Shown: piece after piece, positions 9,143 to 18,726 of the stretch
Layout: each line of letters begins with the position of its first letter
How positions within the stretch are numbered: position 1 is the stretch's first letter
DNA from: B46-G9 sp964548365
GTDB taxonomy: Bacteria > Desulfobacterota > DSM-4660 > Desulfatiglandales > Desulfatiglandaceae
Reading direction: 5' to 3'
Assembly: GCA_964548365.1 (NCBI GenBank)
Contig: CAZJRD010000003.1
Location: 1-64,000, forward strand
Length of the DNA: 64,000 nucleotides
The notes under the pieces: generated by a model
Told to the model about the DNA's origin: nothing
Seen by the model: the letters and a program-made list of their open reading frames with translations, nothing else
Database searches by the model: none
Made by a program: the position numbers and the translations under genes

Positions 9143-11533
9143 CTATGCAGGACCGGAGCTTTCTGTGGACGCAAGAGACCAGATGATCTTTCGCAGCAGA
9201 GCGCGGGTCATCTGGATCTTGAATCTGTTTCTTGCGAGAGGGATGATTCCCTGAAAAGGAAAATCATCAACCGCCTCAGCAAGGCCGTCTCCAGCTGTTT
9301 TTCCTTTCAGAAAGGCCTCTCCCTCCCGTAATCGGACCGGTGTCGGAGCCACTGCACCCAGAACAATCCGAGCATCCTTGATCTTGCTGTCTTCCATAAC
9401 AAAAATAGACGCCACACTGCAGATGGGAAAATCGATGGCGTTCCGGATGCGGTATTTCCAGTATTTCTGTCTGCTTCCCGCCACCGGTTCGGGTATCTCT
9501 ATTTCCAAGACCAACTCACCGTTGTCCAGAAGGGTAGATTTCCCTGTTCTCGCATCGAAAAAGTCTTCGGCCTCAATGGTCCTCCGGTTGGTTTTTATCC
9601 TGGCCTCCAGCGCGATCAACGCCGGACCCAGATCGGACGCGTTGACCGCCACGCAACCGCAATTCAAACATCGCCCGGCTTCCAGCTTCGCGCCGCTCCA
9701 GTCCAGGCCGAGGTTGTCCTCCTGATCGAGACTGCGCTCTGCCAAGGGAAGCGCAGGCATGCTCGCGCGCTCCACCCCATTCAAGCCATCCGTGTTAACG
9801 GACAGAAACGGCTTCTTTGAAGAACCGGGCGTTACCTGCGTCCCGTCCACACCTTGGAGGTGGCGATCAACGGCCTCGGCCGCCCTGCGCCCCGATGCGA
9901 TTGCTTCGATGATCGAAGCGGGTCCGGTTGTCATGTCCCCCCCGGAGAAGACCCCGGGGACATTCGTACTTTGCGTTTTTTGGTCCACCACAACCAGGCC
10001 GCGATAAACGTCGATGCTGTCGTCAAGACAGGAGAGATCCGTACCCTGGCCTATGGCCAGCATCACCGTATCGGCCTCCACCGTCCTTTTCTCGCTCAAA
10101 TCGAACGCCGGGCAGAAGCGCTGTTCCTCGTCGAAGACCGATGTGCACCGGACAATTTCCATTCCCGTGAGATTGTCCTTGTCCTCCAGAACCCGGTGGG
10201 GGCCCCAGGAAGGCATCAGTCGGATCTTCTCTTGAATGGCCTCCTCTATCTCCTCTTCGACAGCAGGCATTTCCTCTCGGGATTCCAGGCAGACCAGCGT
10301 GACCTCATCCGCCCCCAACCGTGCGGCCGTTATGGCCACGTCCATGGCCACATTCCCGCCCCCGATCACCAACACCTTTTTCCCCGGTTTGGTTCGCGAG
10401 CCCTTGTTCACCTCGATCAGAAAATCCAATCCGGAGATAAGCATTTCTTCCTTCGGTATCCCCAGGTTTTTCTGGAGCCAGTTTCCGGTCGCTATAAATA
10501 CACTGTCAAAGTCGTTTTTCAGGCCCTCAAGGGTGACATCCTCTCCCAGACTCACACTGAGGCGGAACGCGATTCCCATTCCTTCGAGGGCCTTCACTTG
10601 CCTCTCCACAAGGTCTTTCGGCAAACGGTAGGGGGGAATGCCATAGCGCAGCATGCCTCCGGGTTCCGCCATCTTCTCGAAAACAGTAACGCTGTGGCCG
10701 GCCTTCCGCAGATAGTAGGCCGCTGCCAGCCCTCCCGGACCGGAGCCGATCACCGCCACCGATTTTCCCGTTTCACGCTCGGGGGGTGTGAGGAACTCGG
10801 ACGCATGGTCGAGAATATAGTCGCCCAGGGAGCGCTCGACGGCCCGAACGGACACCGATTCATCCACATCCAGACGGTTGCAGGCAGACTCACAGAAATG
10901 CGGGCACGCCCTGCCGGTGATGGCCGGAATGGGATTGCAGGTGAGAATGATATTGGCGGCTTCATCGGTTTTTCCCGCGCGAATCTTGCCCATGTAATCA
11001 GGAATATCGATACTGCCGGGACAGGCAGAGGCACACCCGGGCGGTCCCAGATCCGCAGCCCCGAATATCGAATGATAGCGGTTTTCTCCGGTCATGGCCG
11101 GGCAGGTATTGCCTCCCTTTCTGAAACAATCGAATTGATTATCGGGATAACGATAATACCAGCACCGAGGTTCCTGGCAGATATTGCCCCCGACGGTGCC
11201 CATGTTTCTCAATTGGGGTGAAGCCACCGACCGGGCCGCTTCCGCCAGAATCCCGTATTTTTCCTTGACGACGGGATGCTCGGAGAGGTTGCTCAAGCGC
11301 GTCAGAGCACCGATCCTGATGCCGTCGCCGGTCTCCTGAATCGTATCAAGGCCGGAAATGGGCTTCATATCAATGAGAATGTCCGGATACCGGGGATTGC
11401 TGTTCTCCTTCAAAACACCGAGAATATCCGTACCACCGGCGACGAGCCTCGCTTTTTCACCATATTCGTCCAACAGCTCAACGGCCCGGTCAACGGAATG
11501 AACGGTAACATGCTTGAATGGTCGTAATGTCAT
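9143..11533 (-). CDS. Molybdenum hydroxylase FAD subunit with inserted GltD-like oxidoreductase module
   Basis: The 796-residue protein is a CoxM/PaoB-like FAD subunit split by an internal insertion. Residues 1-157 are the N-terminal FAD-binding part (VAGGTDILG at 31-39, NMGTVGGNIC at 110-119) with cysteines C119, C124, C136 and C144 in a loop like the iron-sulfur loop of PaoB and 4-hydroxybenzoyl-CoA reductase beta. Residues about 159-625 are a GltD/NfnB-like NAD(P)H:flavin module: the cluster motif CASACPGSIDIP, CPHFCESAC, FAD motif VIGSGPGGLAAAYYL and NAD motif VIGGGNVAMDVA. Residues about 626-796 resume the host domain (CGCVAVNASDLGPALIALEA). The insertion may let the hydroxylase pass electrons to or from pyridine nucleotide or ferredoxin. 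It is last in the operon with the large and small subunits. The reading frame is continuous, so this is not a sequencing artefact of one frameshift. Confidence 0.88.
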   Translation of the reverse strand: MTLRPFKHVTVHSVDRAVELLDEYGEKARLVAGGTDILGVLKENSNPRYPDILIDMKPISGLDTIQETGDGIRIGALTRLSNLSEHPVVKEKYGILAEAARSVASPQLRNMGTVGGNICQEPRCWYYRYPDNQFDCFRKGGNTCPAMTGENRYHSIFGAADLGPPGCASACPGSIDIPDYMGKIRAGKTDEAANIILTCNPIPAITGRACPHFCESACNRLDVDESVSVRAVERSLGDYILDHASEFLTPPERETGKSVAVIGSGPGGLAAAYYLRKAGHSVTVFEKMAEPGGMLRYGIPPYRLPKDLVERQVKALEGMGIAFRLSVSLGEDVTLEGLKNDFDSVFIATGNWLQKNLGIPKEEMLISGLDFLIEVNKGSRTKPGKKVLVIGGGNVAMDVAITAARLGADEVTLVCLESREEMPAVEEEIEEAIQEKIRLMPSWGPHRVLEDKDNLTGMEIVRCTSVFDEEQRFCPAFDLSEKRTVEADTVMLAIGQGTDLSCLDDSIDVYRGLVVVDQKTQSTNVPGVFSGGDMTTGPASIIEAIASGRRAAEAVDRHLQGVDGTQVTPGSSKKPFLSVNTDGLNGVERASMPALPLAERSLDQEDNLGLDWSGAKLEAGRCLNCGCVAVNASDLGPALIALEARIKTNRRTIEAEDFFDARTGKSTLLDNGELVLEIEIPEPVAGSRQKYWKYRIRNAIDFPICSVASIFVMEDSKIKDARIVLGAVAPTPVRLREGEAFLKGKTAGDGLAEAVDDFPFQGIIPLARNRFKIQMTRALLRKIIWSLASTESSGPA

Positions 11534-11542
11534 GGCTACACC

Positions 11543-13903
11543 TCAAATCTTGCCCAGGGCTTTTAGAATTTTTTCGGGTTTGACCGGCAGCTCGTCAACT
11601 CTCACATCGATCGCGTTGTATATGGCATTGAGTACCGCCCGCGGCGTACAGGTCAGCGTTGACTCGCCGATGCCGCATGCGCCATACTCCCCGCCTCCCT
11701 TCCACACTTCCATCAGGACCGGATCTACAGGAGGAAAATCGGCCATGGTCGCTATCTTGTAGTCGATCCAGTTGAAATTCATGGGAACGCCTCTCACCTC
11801 ATCATAGATAATCTCTTCATAAAGCGCTTCCCCGAGCCCCATGACCTGGCCGCCCAGTTGCTGGGCCTCGGCCCCTGAGGCGTGCATGACCGTCCCGCAG
11901 TCATGAAGTACCACCAGTTTGAGCACGTCAACTTCACCGGTATCCGTGTCCACTTCCACTTCGGCGAAAGTCGCAATGAAGGGGATGCCGGTATTCAGAT
12001 CAAGAGGAACCCTATGCACCGTGGCCACAATGGGGGCAAGATCTGTCTCCTCCATTAGCCAGATCTTCACCTCCATTTGCTTATCAGGAGATGCTTTAAC
12101 GAAAATATTTCCCTCCTCAATATCAAGTTCTTCCGGTTTCGCGTCCAGTTTCGGGGCGGCAAGTTCACAAATCTTCTTTTTGAGGTCCGCTGCGGCCACC
12201 ATCATGGCTTCTGATTGCAGATAGGCCACCGAGCTGTCGGTCTGGACGCAGTCCCGCAGGCTCGTCTCCGTGTCCACCACCTGAGAATAGTGGACATCTT
12301 CCGGACGGACTGCGAGAAAACTCAGGGCTTCCAGGCACCCCAGGAAATTGCAGGTATTCGATCCCGATCCGGTCTCTACGGTGGGGGCCTCCAGCATTAC
12401 GGTGCCGTCCGGATTCAGCATCAGTCTCACCTGGATTCTGCCGCGCCGCGTCTCCTGCCATTCTGCGTGCCATCCCGGGTGGAAAGAAAATCCCATGCCC
12501 CGTTTACGCACATGTCCGTAGACCTGGCCCTCGCCGGGTTTGTGCCGGTTCTCCCAGCCGATCCGGCGTGCGCCTTCATGCAGGACTTCAACCAGGCTCT
12601 TGTTGGGCAGGCTCTCCTCCTCATGGCCGAAATTCTTGATGGCCAGATCAATGGGATCCATATCAAGTTCTTCTGCAAGAATATCGACAATCTGCCCGAA
12701 ACTGAGATTAAACTGGGAATTGGCGACCCCGCGCATCATGCAGGCCGGCAGTTTATTGGTGTAAACTCCGTAGGCCTCCATTTTGAGATTGGGAACATGC
12801 GCCAGTGCCACTTCGGCTATCTCCGCAGGCCCGAATTTTAACGCGAACATGGTCTGGTCGGCGTACGCACCGGCATTGCCGATGCATTTGAAGGTCATCG
12901 CTGTGATGGTGCCATCCTTCTTGGTCCCCGCCCTGGCGGTGTAGATCGCGGGTTGCCGGGAGTTGAGAAAGCTTTCCCGGTTGTTGTGTCTGAATTTGAC
13001 CGGTCGCCCGGTCCTCTTGGCCAATATGGCCGTGTACAGGAAGAACGGCTGCTCTCCCGTATCATTCCGGCCGAACTGCCCACCCACGTAAGAGCAGATC
13101 ACTCGAACGTTGGAAAGAGGCAGATCGAGCATCTGGCTCATATGCATACGGGTCTGATGTGCTTCATATGAATTGGACCAGACCGTCAGCATGTCTCCTT
13201 TCCATTCGACGAGGCAACACCAGTTGTCGAGAGAGCCCTGGTTGGGATTGTGGTGAACAGCCTTCGATTCCACCACCACATCCGCTTCACTGAAGCCCTT
13301 GTTCACATCGCCTTTCTCTACAAAAACATCGGGACCGCCGACTGGATCCTCCGGCAATACATTGGTTTCCCTCAATTCGGGGTGGACCAGGGGAGCCTCG
13401 GGCTTCATCGACTCAATGGGATCGAGCACAAAGGGAAAGATCTCCCACTCAATCTTGGCCAATTTTAAGGCCTCTTCGGCGATGGACTCACTGTCGGCGG
13501 CGACCACCAGACCGACTTCGTCTCCTACCCATCGGGCCCAATCTCCGATCACCCTTCGATCCCGCATGGGGTACCACATCATTCGGTCATAGGAGAGGAT
13601 GTCCACGCCATCCGTCCAGCCGGCATTGGTCACTTTCAGTTTTTTTACCTCGGGATCTTCATAGGTAAGAATGGCCCGCACCCCTTCGAGCTTTTCAACC
13701 TCCGTGGTATCCAGATGTTTTATCCGGGCATGGGGATAGGGGCTCTTCAGCACCCTGGCATAGAGCATGTCCGGGAACGTGAGTTTCGTTGTAAGGTCAT
13801 CGGCGAACTTTACCTTGCCGCTCGCTTTGTCAAACCCATCGATCCTCGGGCGATACCCTCCGATGAACTTTCGAGGGACTCTCGGTTTATATGGATTACC
13901 CAT
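11543..13903 (-). CDS. Molybdopterin-binding large subunit, xanthine dehydrogenase family
   Basis: This is the catalytic subunit of a molybdenum hydroxylase that hydroxylates an N-heterocycle, aldehyde or aromatic substrate with water as oxygen donor. The segment GGYRPRIDGFDKASGKVKFADD opens the family domain. SYVGGQFGR corresponds to the GGxFG loop near the molybdenum. YGACGIGESTLTC near the C-terminus carries the probable catalytic glutamate. The start chosen is ATG 13903 with GGGGGG upstream, giving 786 residues. The longer frame to 14038 would run through the small-subunit gene. It overlaps the small-subunit stop by 8 bases. The substrate cannot be set from sequence, but a TRAP importer upstream suggests an organic acid or heterocyclic carboxylate. 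Confidence 0.9.
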   Translation of the reverse strand: MGNPYKPRVPRKFIGGYRPRIDGFDKASGKVKFADDLTTKLTFPDMLYARVLKSPYPHARIKHLDTTEVEKLEGVRAILTYEDPEVKKLKVTNAGWTDGVDILSYDRMMWYPMRDRRVIGDWARWVGDEVGLVVAADSESIAEEALKLAKIEWEIFPFVLDPIESMKPEAPLVHPELRETNVLPEDPVGGPDVFVEKGDVNKGFSEADVVVESKAVHHNPNQGSLDNWCCLVEWKGDMLTVWSNSYEAHQTRMHMSQMLDLPLSNVRVICSYVGGQFGRNDTGEQPFFLYTAILAKRTGRPVKFRHNNRESFLNSRQPAIYTARAGTKKDGTITAMTFKCIGNAGAYADQTMFALKFGPAEIAEVALAHVPNLKMEAYGVYTNKLPACMMRGVANSQFNLSFGQIVDILAEELDMDPIDLAIKNFGHEEESLPNKSLVEVLHEGARRIGWENRHKPGEGQVYGHVRKRGMGFSFHPGWHAEWQETRRGRIQVRLMLNPDGTVMLEAPTVETGSGSNTCNFLGCLEALSFLAVRPEDVHYSQVVDTETSLRDCVQTDSSVAYLQSEAMMVAAADLKKKICELAAPKLDAKPEELDIEEGNIFVKASPDKQMEVKIWLMEETDLAPIVATVHRVPLDLNTGIPFIATFAEVEVDTDTGEVDVLKLVVLHDCGTVMHASGAEAQQLGGQVMGLGEALYEEIIYDEVRGVPMNFNWIDYKIATMADFPPVDPVLMEVWKGGGEYGACGIGESTLTCTPRAVLNAIYNAIDVRVDELPVKPEKILKALGKI

Positions 13904-14459
13904 GTGTACCCCCCTGTGTAGATATTTTCTGAGACGCGTGCAGCACGGCCTGGGCGACGGCCGTATAGCATCCGCAGCGGCAGATATTGCCCGAAAGGGC
14001 CTCCTTGACCTCATCGAGTGTCGGAGTTGGATTGGCATCGAGAAGCGCCTTCGCCGTCATGACAAATCCGGGCGTACAATAGCCGCACTGCATCGCGGTG
14101 CCGTAACCCGGCTCGCTCTGCTCTGCAAAGGCCGCAATCACCGGGTCATCCTCGGCCAACCCCTCGATGGTCAGGATGTCATGTCCATCGGCCTCCACTG
14201 CCAGTGTCATGCACGACAGGATCGCCTTGCCGTCCATGATGACGGTACAGGCCCCGCAGGCCCCCTCGTCGCAGGAGACTTTCAGGCCGGTGAATCCCAG
14301 CCTTTCCCGCAGCACATAGGCCAATGTCTCAGTCGGTTGAACATCACGCTCCAGAACGAATTCATGCCACACCCGATTGACCCTGAGTTTTATTGCCCGG
14401 GAAACGGCATCCTTCATCGGATTATCTCTTTCTGATGATGTGTTCTTCTTTTGACTCAT
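13896..14459 (-). CDS. 2Fe-2S subunit of molybdenum hydroxylase
   Basis: This subunit carries two [2Fe-2S] clusters between the molybdenum and FAD centres. The plant-type ferredoxin cysteines lie in CDEGACGACTV plus a later SC. The second, helical cluster is held by QCGYCTPGF and NICRCGCY. The length (187 residues) is slightly long because of a charged N-terminal extension. ATG 14459 has AGGAG six bases upstream. It is first of the three hydroxylase genes, with the order small-large-FAD, and overlaps the large-subunit gene. Confidence 0.94.
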   Translation of the reverse strand: MSQKKNTSSERDNPMKDAVSRAIKLRVNRVWHEFVLERDVQPTETLAYVLRERLGFTGLKVSCDEGACGACTVIMDGKAILSCMTLAVEADGHDILTIEGLAEDDPVIAAFAEQSEPGYGTAMQCGYCTPGFVMTAKALLDANPTPTLDEVKEALSGNICRCGCYTAVAQAVLHASQKISTQGGTHG

Positions 14460-14585
14460 TTGTCGCTCCTCTGCCTATCCTTTCTTTCTCTGACGATGAA
14501 CGATGGCTTTCTCTCCATTCTTTCAGATGTACTCACTCCGGCCGATAAAGACTGCATCCGCCAAACACCTTCCTGGAGACACCAT

Positions 14586-15104
14586 CTAGGGCAAGCGAAT
14601 GGTCAAAACCGGGATATGGGAATGCCTGACCACCCATTTAGCGGTACTGCCTATCAGAATCTCGCCGATGGCGCCCCTGCCGTGGGTCCCCATGACGATG
14701 AGATCACCATTCCGTTCCTGGGCCGTCTGAACGATGACTTCAGCGGGCATCCCGGTCTTGATCACGATTTCGTCGGTGGTAAAAGGCCGACATTCTTCGT
14801 TGTCCTGTGCCCCCTCACAAAATGCCTGAAGGACCTCCTTCATGGCCATATGATCCCTTTTCTTTCCGATCAGTTTGTCCCGGGCCTCGGAAAAATGCTT
14901 TTCTTTGATGGCCTTCCATGTCCCCGGAGGGATCATGTTCGTTATGTAGTGTTCCTCCGGCAACTCATCAAGCACATGGAGAATTGTAATGCCGGCACCA
15001 TACAGATTGGCAAGGCTGACCGCATAGGAAAAGGCATGCGTTGCGGTTTCCGACAGGTCGGTGGCATACAGGATTTTTTTTATCTGGATGTTTGAGAGTT
15101 CCAT
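14586..15104 (-). CDS. Universal stress protein, UspA family
   Basis: This is a 172-residue single Usp domain. The C-terminal nucleotide-binding signature is present: GTHGRGAIGEILIGSTAKWVV, matching G-2x-G-9x-G(S/T), so it is of the ATP-binding type. The start is ATG 15104, preceded by AAAGGTG. A GTG nine bases upstream is inside the ribosome site. It lies between the TRAP genes and the molybdenum hydroxylase genes on the same strand, a common place for Usp proteins beside TRAP transporters in some proteobacteria. Its role there is not known from the sequence. Confidence 0.88.
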   Translation of the reverse strand: MELSNIQIKKILYATDLSETATHAFSYAVSLANLYGAGITILHVLDELPEEHYITNMIPPGTWKAIKEKHFSEARDKLIGKKRDHMAMKEVLQAFCEGAQDNEECRPFTTDEIVIKTGMPAEVIVQTAQERNGDLIVMGTHGRGAIGEILIGSTAKWVVRHSHIPVLTIRLP

Positions 15105-15189
15105 TTCTTTCACCTTTATACCCTATTTTGTCCCTTCGAGAAAACCAAAAAAGGCCTAATAAATCCTGTTCTCGATACACGCTGCCTTA

Positions 15190-16512
15190 TCATCTGAAAT
15201 ACAGATTGGGCAACCACAGAGTGATCTGGGGAAACACCATCAGAATCACTAAGCCAAAAATCATCACCAGGACAAAGGGTACGATTGAACGGTAGATATC
15301 CGCGAGCTTTACCTCCGGAGGCGCCATGGCCTTCATGAGAAAGAGGTTATAGCCGAAGGGAGGTGTCATGTACGCAATCTGGCAGGTTGCCGTATAGAGA
15401 ACACCAAACCAAATCGGGTCGAAACCCAGTTTCGTGACCAGGGGAACATAAAGAGGGGCAACAATGATGAGCATGGCCGTATCGTCGAGAAACATGCCCA
15501 TCACAATGAAGGTAAGCTGCATCAAGATGATGATCTGCCACGGAGTGAGTCCCAACTCTTCACTAAAGAGAAGCTCTATCGCATGTACCGCTCCAAGACC
15601 GTCAAACACGGAACTAAAGCCAAGTGCCGCCAGGATTACCCACATGAACATGCAACTTACGCTCAATGTCTCTCTCAGGGTCTTTAAGAGTACGTCGCGG
15701 GTCAAGCGGCCTTTGATAAAAGCTGCAGCCATCGTTGTGGCCGCACCCACAGCCGAACATTCCACGAGACTGGTGACCCCCAACAGGAACAGCCCGGTCA
15801 TGGAAAAGATAATGAGGAGGGGAAGTACCCCGGCTCTGAGCAACCGAAACTTCTCTCCCCAGTTTATCTGTTGTCGCTCTTCCTTGGACAATGCCGGTCC
15901 CAGGCTTGGGTTAATGGCACATCGGATTACGATGTACGCGATCATCAGACCCCCTAACAAGAGGCCCGGAAAAACACCGGCTAACCAGAGCCTGCCGATC
16001 GGCTGCCTGGCAATCATTCCGTACAGCACAAGGACCACGCTGGGGGGTACCATGATGCCCAGGGAACTGCCGCCTTGGATTACGCCGGTTATCATTATTT
16101 TGTCATAATCGCGTTTAAGCATTTCGGGCATGGCAATACTGGCGCCAATCGCCATACCGGCGACACTCAGGCCATTCATTGCCGCGATTGCGATCATAAG
16201 CCCCATGGTTCCTATGGCTAAACCACCATTGACCGGACCCATCCAGACATGGAACATCCGGTAGAGATCGTCCGCAATTCCTGACTCGGAAAACATATAA
16301 CCCATAAAAATGAACATTGGGAGAGTGAGGAGCGCATACCAGTTCATAAGGACAAAGGCTGCGTGAAACGGCATCTCCGAAGCACCCTTTCCCCAAAGAA
16401 AGAGAGCAAAAATAGTGGCCACCGCTCCCAGAGCAGCAAAGATTCGTTGTCCGGTAATCAGCATGAGGATCATGGAGATAAACATCAGGATGGCTATAAG
16501 TGGGTAACTCAT
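15190..16512 (-). CDS. dctM: TRAP transporter large permease subunit (DctM type)
   Basis: This is the membrane subunit that drives sodium-coupled import of an organic acid with DctP and DctQ. The sequence is strongly hydrophobic with about a dozen membrane segments. It has the DctM family features NWYALLTLPMFIFMGYMFSESGIA and IQGGSSLGIMVPPSVVLVLYG. The start is ATG 16512 with GAGGAG upstream. It overlaps the dctQ stop by a few bases (order P-Q-M on the minus strand), so Q and M are translationally coupled. The length (440 residues) is normal. Confidence 0.94.
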   Translation of the reverse strand: MSYPLIAILMFISMILMLITGQRIFAALGAVATIFALFLWGKGASEMPFHAAFVLMNWYALLTLPMFIFMGYMFSESGIADDLYRMFHVWMGPVNGGLAIGTMGLMIAIAAMNGLSVAGMAIGASIAMPEMLKRDYDKIMITGVIQGGSSLGIMVPPSVVLVLYGMIARQPIGRLWLAGVFPGLLLGGLMIAYIVIRCAINPSLGPALSKEERQQINWGEKFRLLRAGVLPLLIIFSMTGLFLLGVTSLVECSAVGAATTMAAAFIKGRLTRDVLLKTLRETLSVSCMFMWVILAALGFSSVFDGLGAVHAIELLFSEELGLTPWQIIILMQLTFIVMGMFLDDTAMLIIVAPLYVPLVTKLGFDPIWFGVLYTATCQIAYMTPPFGYNLFLMKAMAPPEVKLADIYRSIVPFVLVMIFGLVILMVFPQITLWLPNLYFR

Positions 16513-16513
16513 G

Positions 16514-17023
16514 TTATATCTCCTCACCCTTTGCCTTTGCCAGGTCTTTAAAAAATGTGGCAATGCACTGCAACAGCATCAGCACGATTCCGATAACCAT
16601 AATAAGCTTGATGGGAGCCAACGGCGGCCCCCACGGGGTATAATTTCTTTGCCCGTATTGCAGCGCATATTCAAGGCCGGACAGGCCGCCGATGAGAAGA
16701 AACACCACGTAGAAGATAAGGAAAGGGGCGGTGATAAGATCGACCACTGCCTTGCCTTTGTCCGACCAGCGGCCGTAAAAAAGATCCATTCTCACATGCC
16801 CTTTGAGAATCACGGAGTAGCCGCCGCCCAGCAAATAATAAGCAGCCATGAGAAATTCAATAATTTCCACTACCCATATATGGGGCTTAGCAAAGACGGT
16901 CCTCGATATGGTTTCAAACACCAGAATAGCCGTCATGACCAGGACAATATACATTGAAAACTCTCCTACGGTCCGATTCACGGCGTCAACACCTCTCACA
17001 TAGGCTCTTATCGCTTTCGGCAT
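16514..17023 (-). CDS. dctQ: TRAP transporter small permease subunit (DctQ type)
   Basis: The 169-residue membrane protein has four predicted transmembrane helices (about residues 18-40, 55-75, 93-115 and 135-158). It fits the DctQ family (VVEIIEFLMAAYYLLGGGYSVILKGHVRMDLFYGRWSDKGKAVVDLI). It forms the membrane complex with DctM. AAGGAAAGG precedes the ATG. It lies 266 bases downstream of the binding-protein gene, across a stem-loop, and directly before dctM. Confidence 0.92.
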   Translation of the reverse strand: MPKAIRAYVRGVDAVNRTVGEFSMYIVLVMTAILVFETISRTVFAKPHIWVVEIIEFLMAAYYLLGGGYSVILKGHVRMDLFYGRWSDKGKAVVDLITAPFLIFYVVFLLIGGLSGLEYALQYGQRNYTPWGPPLAPIKLIMVIGIVLMLLQCIATFFKDLAKAKGEEI

Positions 17024-17200
17024 GCCAAACCCTTTCCTTATGGTTCCCTAAATCCAGCTTCTCCCCGACCGTGCCTAAACAACACTGCAAGAGCCGGGAA
17101 AAGATACTCTCAGCACCGCAGAGTGAAAGAAAACCTCCATCACCCTATCAGCCCCTCTGGAGGCCTTAACTCAATCAACCTGGTTTTTGATCGAAGTTCC

Positions 17201-17254
17201 AGAGGGCAGCCTTCCCTGCCCGGCTCTGCCTCAAGGTGAGGGAAGGCTGCCTCT
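17201..17254 (-). terminator. Stem-loop between dctP and dctQ
   Basis: A long inverted repeat (17201-17217 with 17239-17254, one bulged base) lies after the dctP stop. It probably causes partial termination or protects the upstream message, so that the binding protein is made in excess over the permease. This is a common arrangement for binding-protein-dependent transporters. Confidence 0.6.
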
Positions 17255-17289
17255 ATAGGTGTCCTAAACTCCTGGCGCCTGATGACGCA

Positions 17290-18342
17290 TCAATATCGGT
17301 AGGGAGGACCGGCTTCTTCCATGGTTTGATTGTATTCCTTCAGTACCTTTACCACCTTGGCGCATCTGGGGCTCTTTTTCGCAACTTCGTCCCAGTATCT
17401 GTGTGCCGCATTTTCCACCTGCTTCCACTCTTCTGCGGGGATGGAGGTGAGTTTCAGTTTACCGCCCTTGGTGCGGTAATGGGCCTCACCCCACCAGTAC
17501 CAATATTGTCTGTGGTAATGCGAACTGTCAATGCAAAGCCGGAACAGGGTCTTCAGGTGCTCGGGCACTTTATTCCATGAGTCCGTGTGGACAAAATAGG
17601 AACCCACCCAGGCACCCGAGATGGGATTGGTCAGGTAGTACTTGGTGACATCGGCCCAGCCGACCGTGTAGTCCTCGGTGATGCCGGACCAGGAGACTCC
17701 GTCCAGCTCATTGGTTTGCAGAGCCATCTGAACATCCTCATAGGGGAGAGACATGGGGATGACTCCGAATTGCTGCATGAACCTGCCCCCGGTAGGGAAC
17801 ATATACACTCTCAATCCCTTCAGGTCGCTCAGATGTCGAATCGGCTTGGTGGTGGCGAAATTGCAAGGATCCCAGCTTCCCGCGCTCAACCAGGTGACCC
17901 CTTTCACCTCGGAGTAGGCCTCCTCCCAGATTTTGTTGAGCCCATACTGGTTCCAGAGTGTGGGAACATCCAGGGAGTAGCGTAACGCAAGAGGAAAATA
18001 AGCGGCGAATATGGCCACGTCGACGGGAGCGGCAATGGAGTCGTCATCACTTTGCACCGCGTCGACGGTCCCCTTCTGCACGGCCCTGAACAGTTCACCC
18101 TGGGGGACCAGCTCATCGGCAGTATACAGGTCGATGTGCATCTCTCCATTGGCTGCCTTATTAAACGCAGTTATTGAAGGTTTAATGACCTCCTCAGCCA
18201 GCGCAGCACCGGCATAGGTTTGCAACCTCCACTTGATGGTCGTCTTCTTGGCCGCATGTACAAAGGGTGCGTTTACCGCTGTGGCTGCCACTGCGGCAGC
18301 TGCTCCCACTCCTGCCTTTTTGATAAAATCGCGTCTTTTCAT
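17290..18342 (-). CDS. dctP: TRAP transporter substrate-binding protein (DctP type)
   Basis: This is the periplasmic solute receptor of the TRAP system. The N-terminus MKRRDFIKKAGVGAAAAVAA is a Tat-type signal (RRDFIKK), with a probable signal peptidase site after VHA (about residue 30). The body fits the DctP family (DLKGLRVYMFPTGG, MSLPYEDVQMALQTNELDGVSWSG). The tryptophan- and tyrosine-rich C-terminal region and overall pattern resemble the TakP-like subgroup that binds 2-oxo acids, but the ligand is not certain. AAAGGAG precedes the ATG. With dctQM, the Usp gene and the molybdenum hydroxylase downstream on one strand, it may import the hydroxylase substrate. Confidence 0.92.
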   Translation of the reverse strand: MKRRDFIKKAGVGAAAAVAATAVNAPFVHAAKKTTIKWRLQTYAGAALAEEVIKPSITAFNKAANGEMHIDLYTADELVPQGELFRAVQKGTVDAVQSDDDSIAAPVDVAIFAAYFPLALRYSLDVPTLWNQYGLNKIWEEAYSEVKGVTWLSAGSWDPCNFATTKPIRHLSDLKGLRVYMFPTGGRFMQQFGVIPMSLPYEDVQMALQTNELDGVSWSGITEDYTVGWADVTKYYLTNPISGAWVGSYFVHTDSWNKVPEHLKTLFRLCIDSSHYHRQYWYWWGEAHYRTKGGKLKLTSIPAEEWKQVENAAHRYWDEVAKKSPRCAKVVKVLKEYNQTMEEAGPPYRY

Positions 18343-18726
18343 TTTACCTTACTCCTTTCATGGGTTTGGGTTAGTATCCAAGAAAATCGACAGAGAAAAG
18401 AAGGGTTAATGGTTTTGCGAAAAGGCATCAAGGTGATGATTCAGCGCCGACGACATTATGAGCCACAGTTTAAGGTATTGTATGTGAAAAGGAAGCATAT
18501 TGCCTCCCCGGGCTTGAGATTGCCGGATCAAACCCGAGGACTCGGATACTGTTTTGTGTCTTGACCCGGACACTTGCCAGTGTAAAATTCTTCTATTTGA
18601 TTGTAATGATATTGTCAAGAAAATTATTGATGATCAATATTTTCCTCAAAAAAAGTGGGTATTTTAGCTGAATAATGCAATAAATAGCACAAATACTGAA
18701 CAGGGCATTCCGGGCCCGAGAGACCA
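18343..18726. other. Intergenic region upstream of dctP with palindrome
   Basis: No gene is seen in 384 bases. The AT-rich part holds a perfect 7-bp-arm palindrome at 18625-18639 (tattgat g atcaata) within longer imperfect arms (about 18618-18643). This is a possible binding site for the Lrp/AsnC regulator encoded just to the right. The rest presumably contains the promoter for dctP and the 3' end of the regulator gene. Confidence 0.45.

Noticed and set aside
9854..11221. A 455-residue plus-strand frame antisense to the FAD subunit gene
   Set aside because: Long antisense frames are expected in GC-rich coding DNA; the protein sequence is without recognisable domains and the minus-strand gene is well supported.
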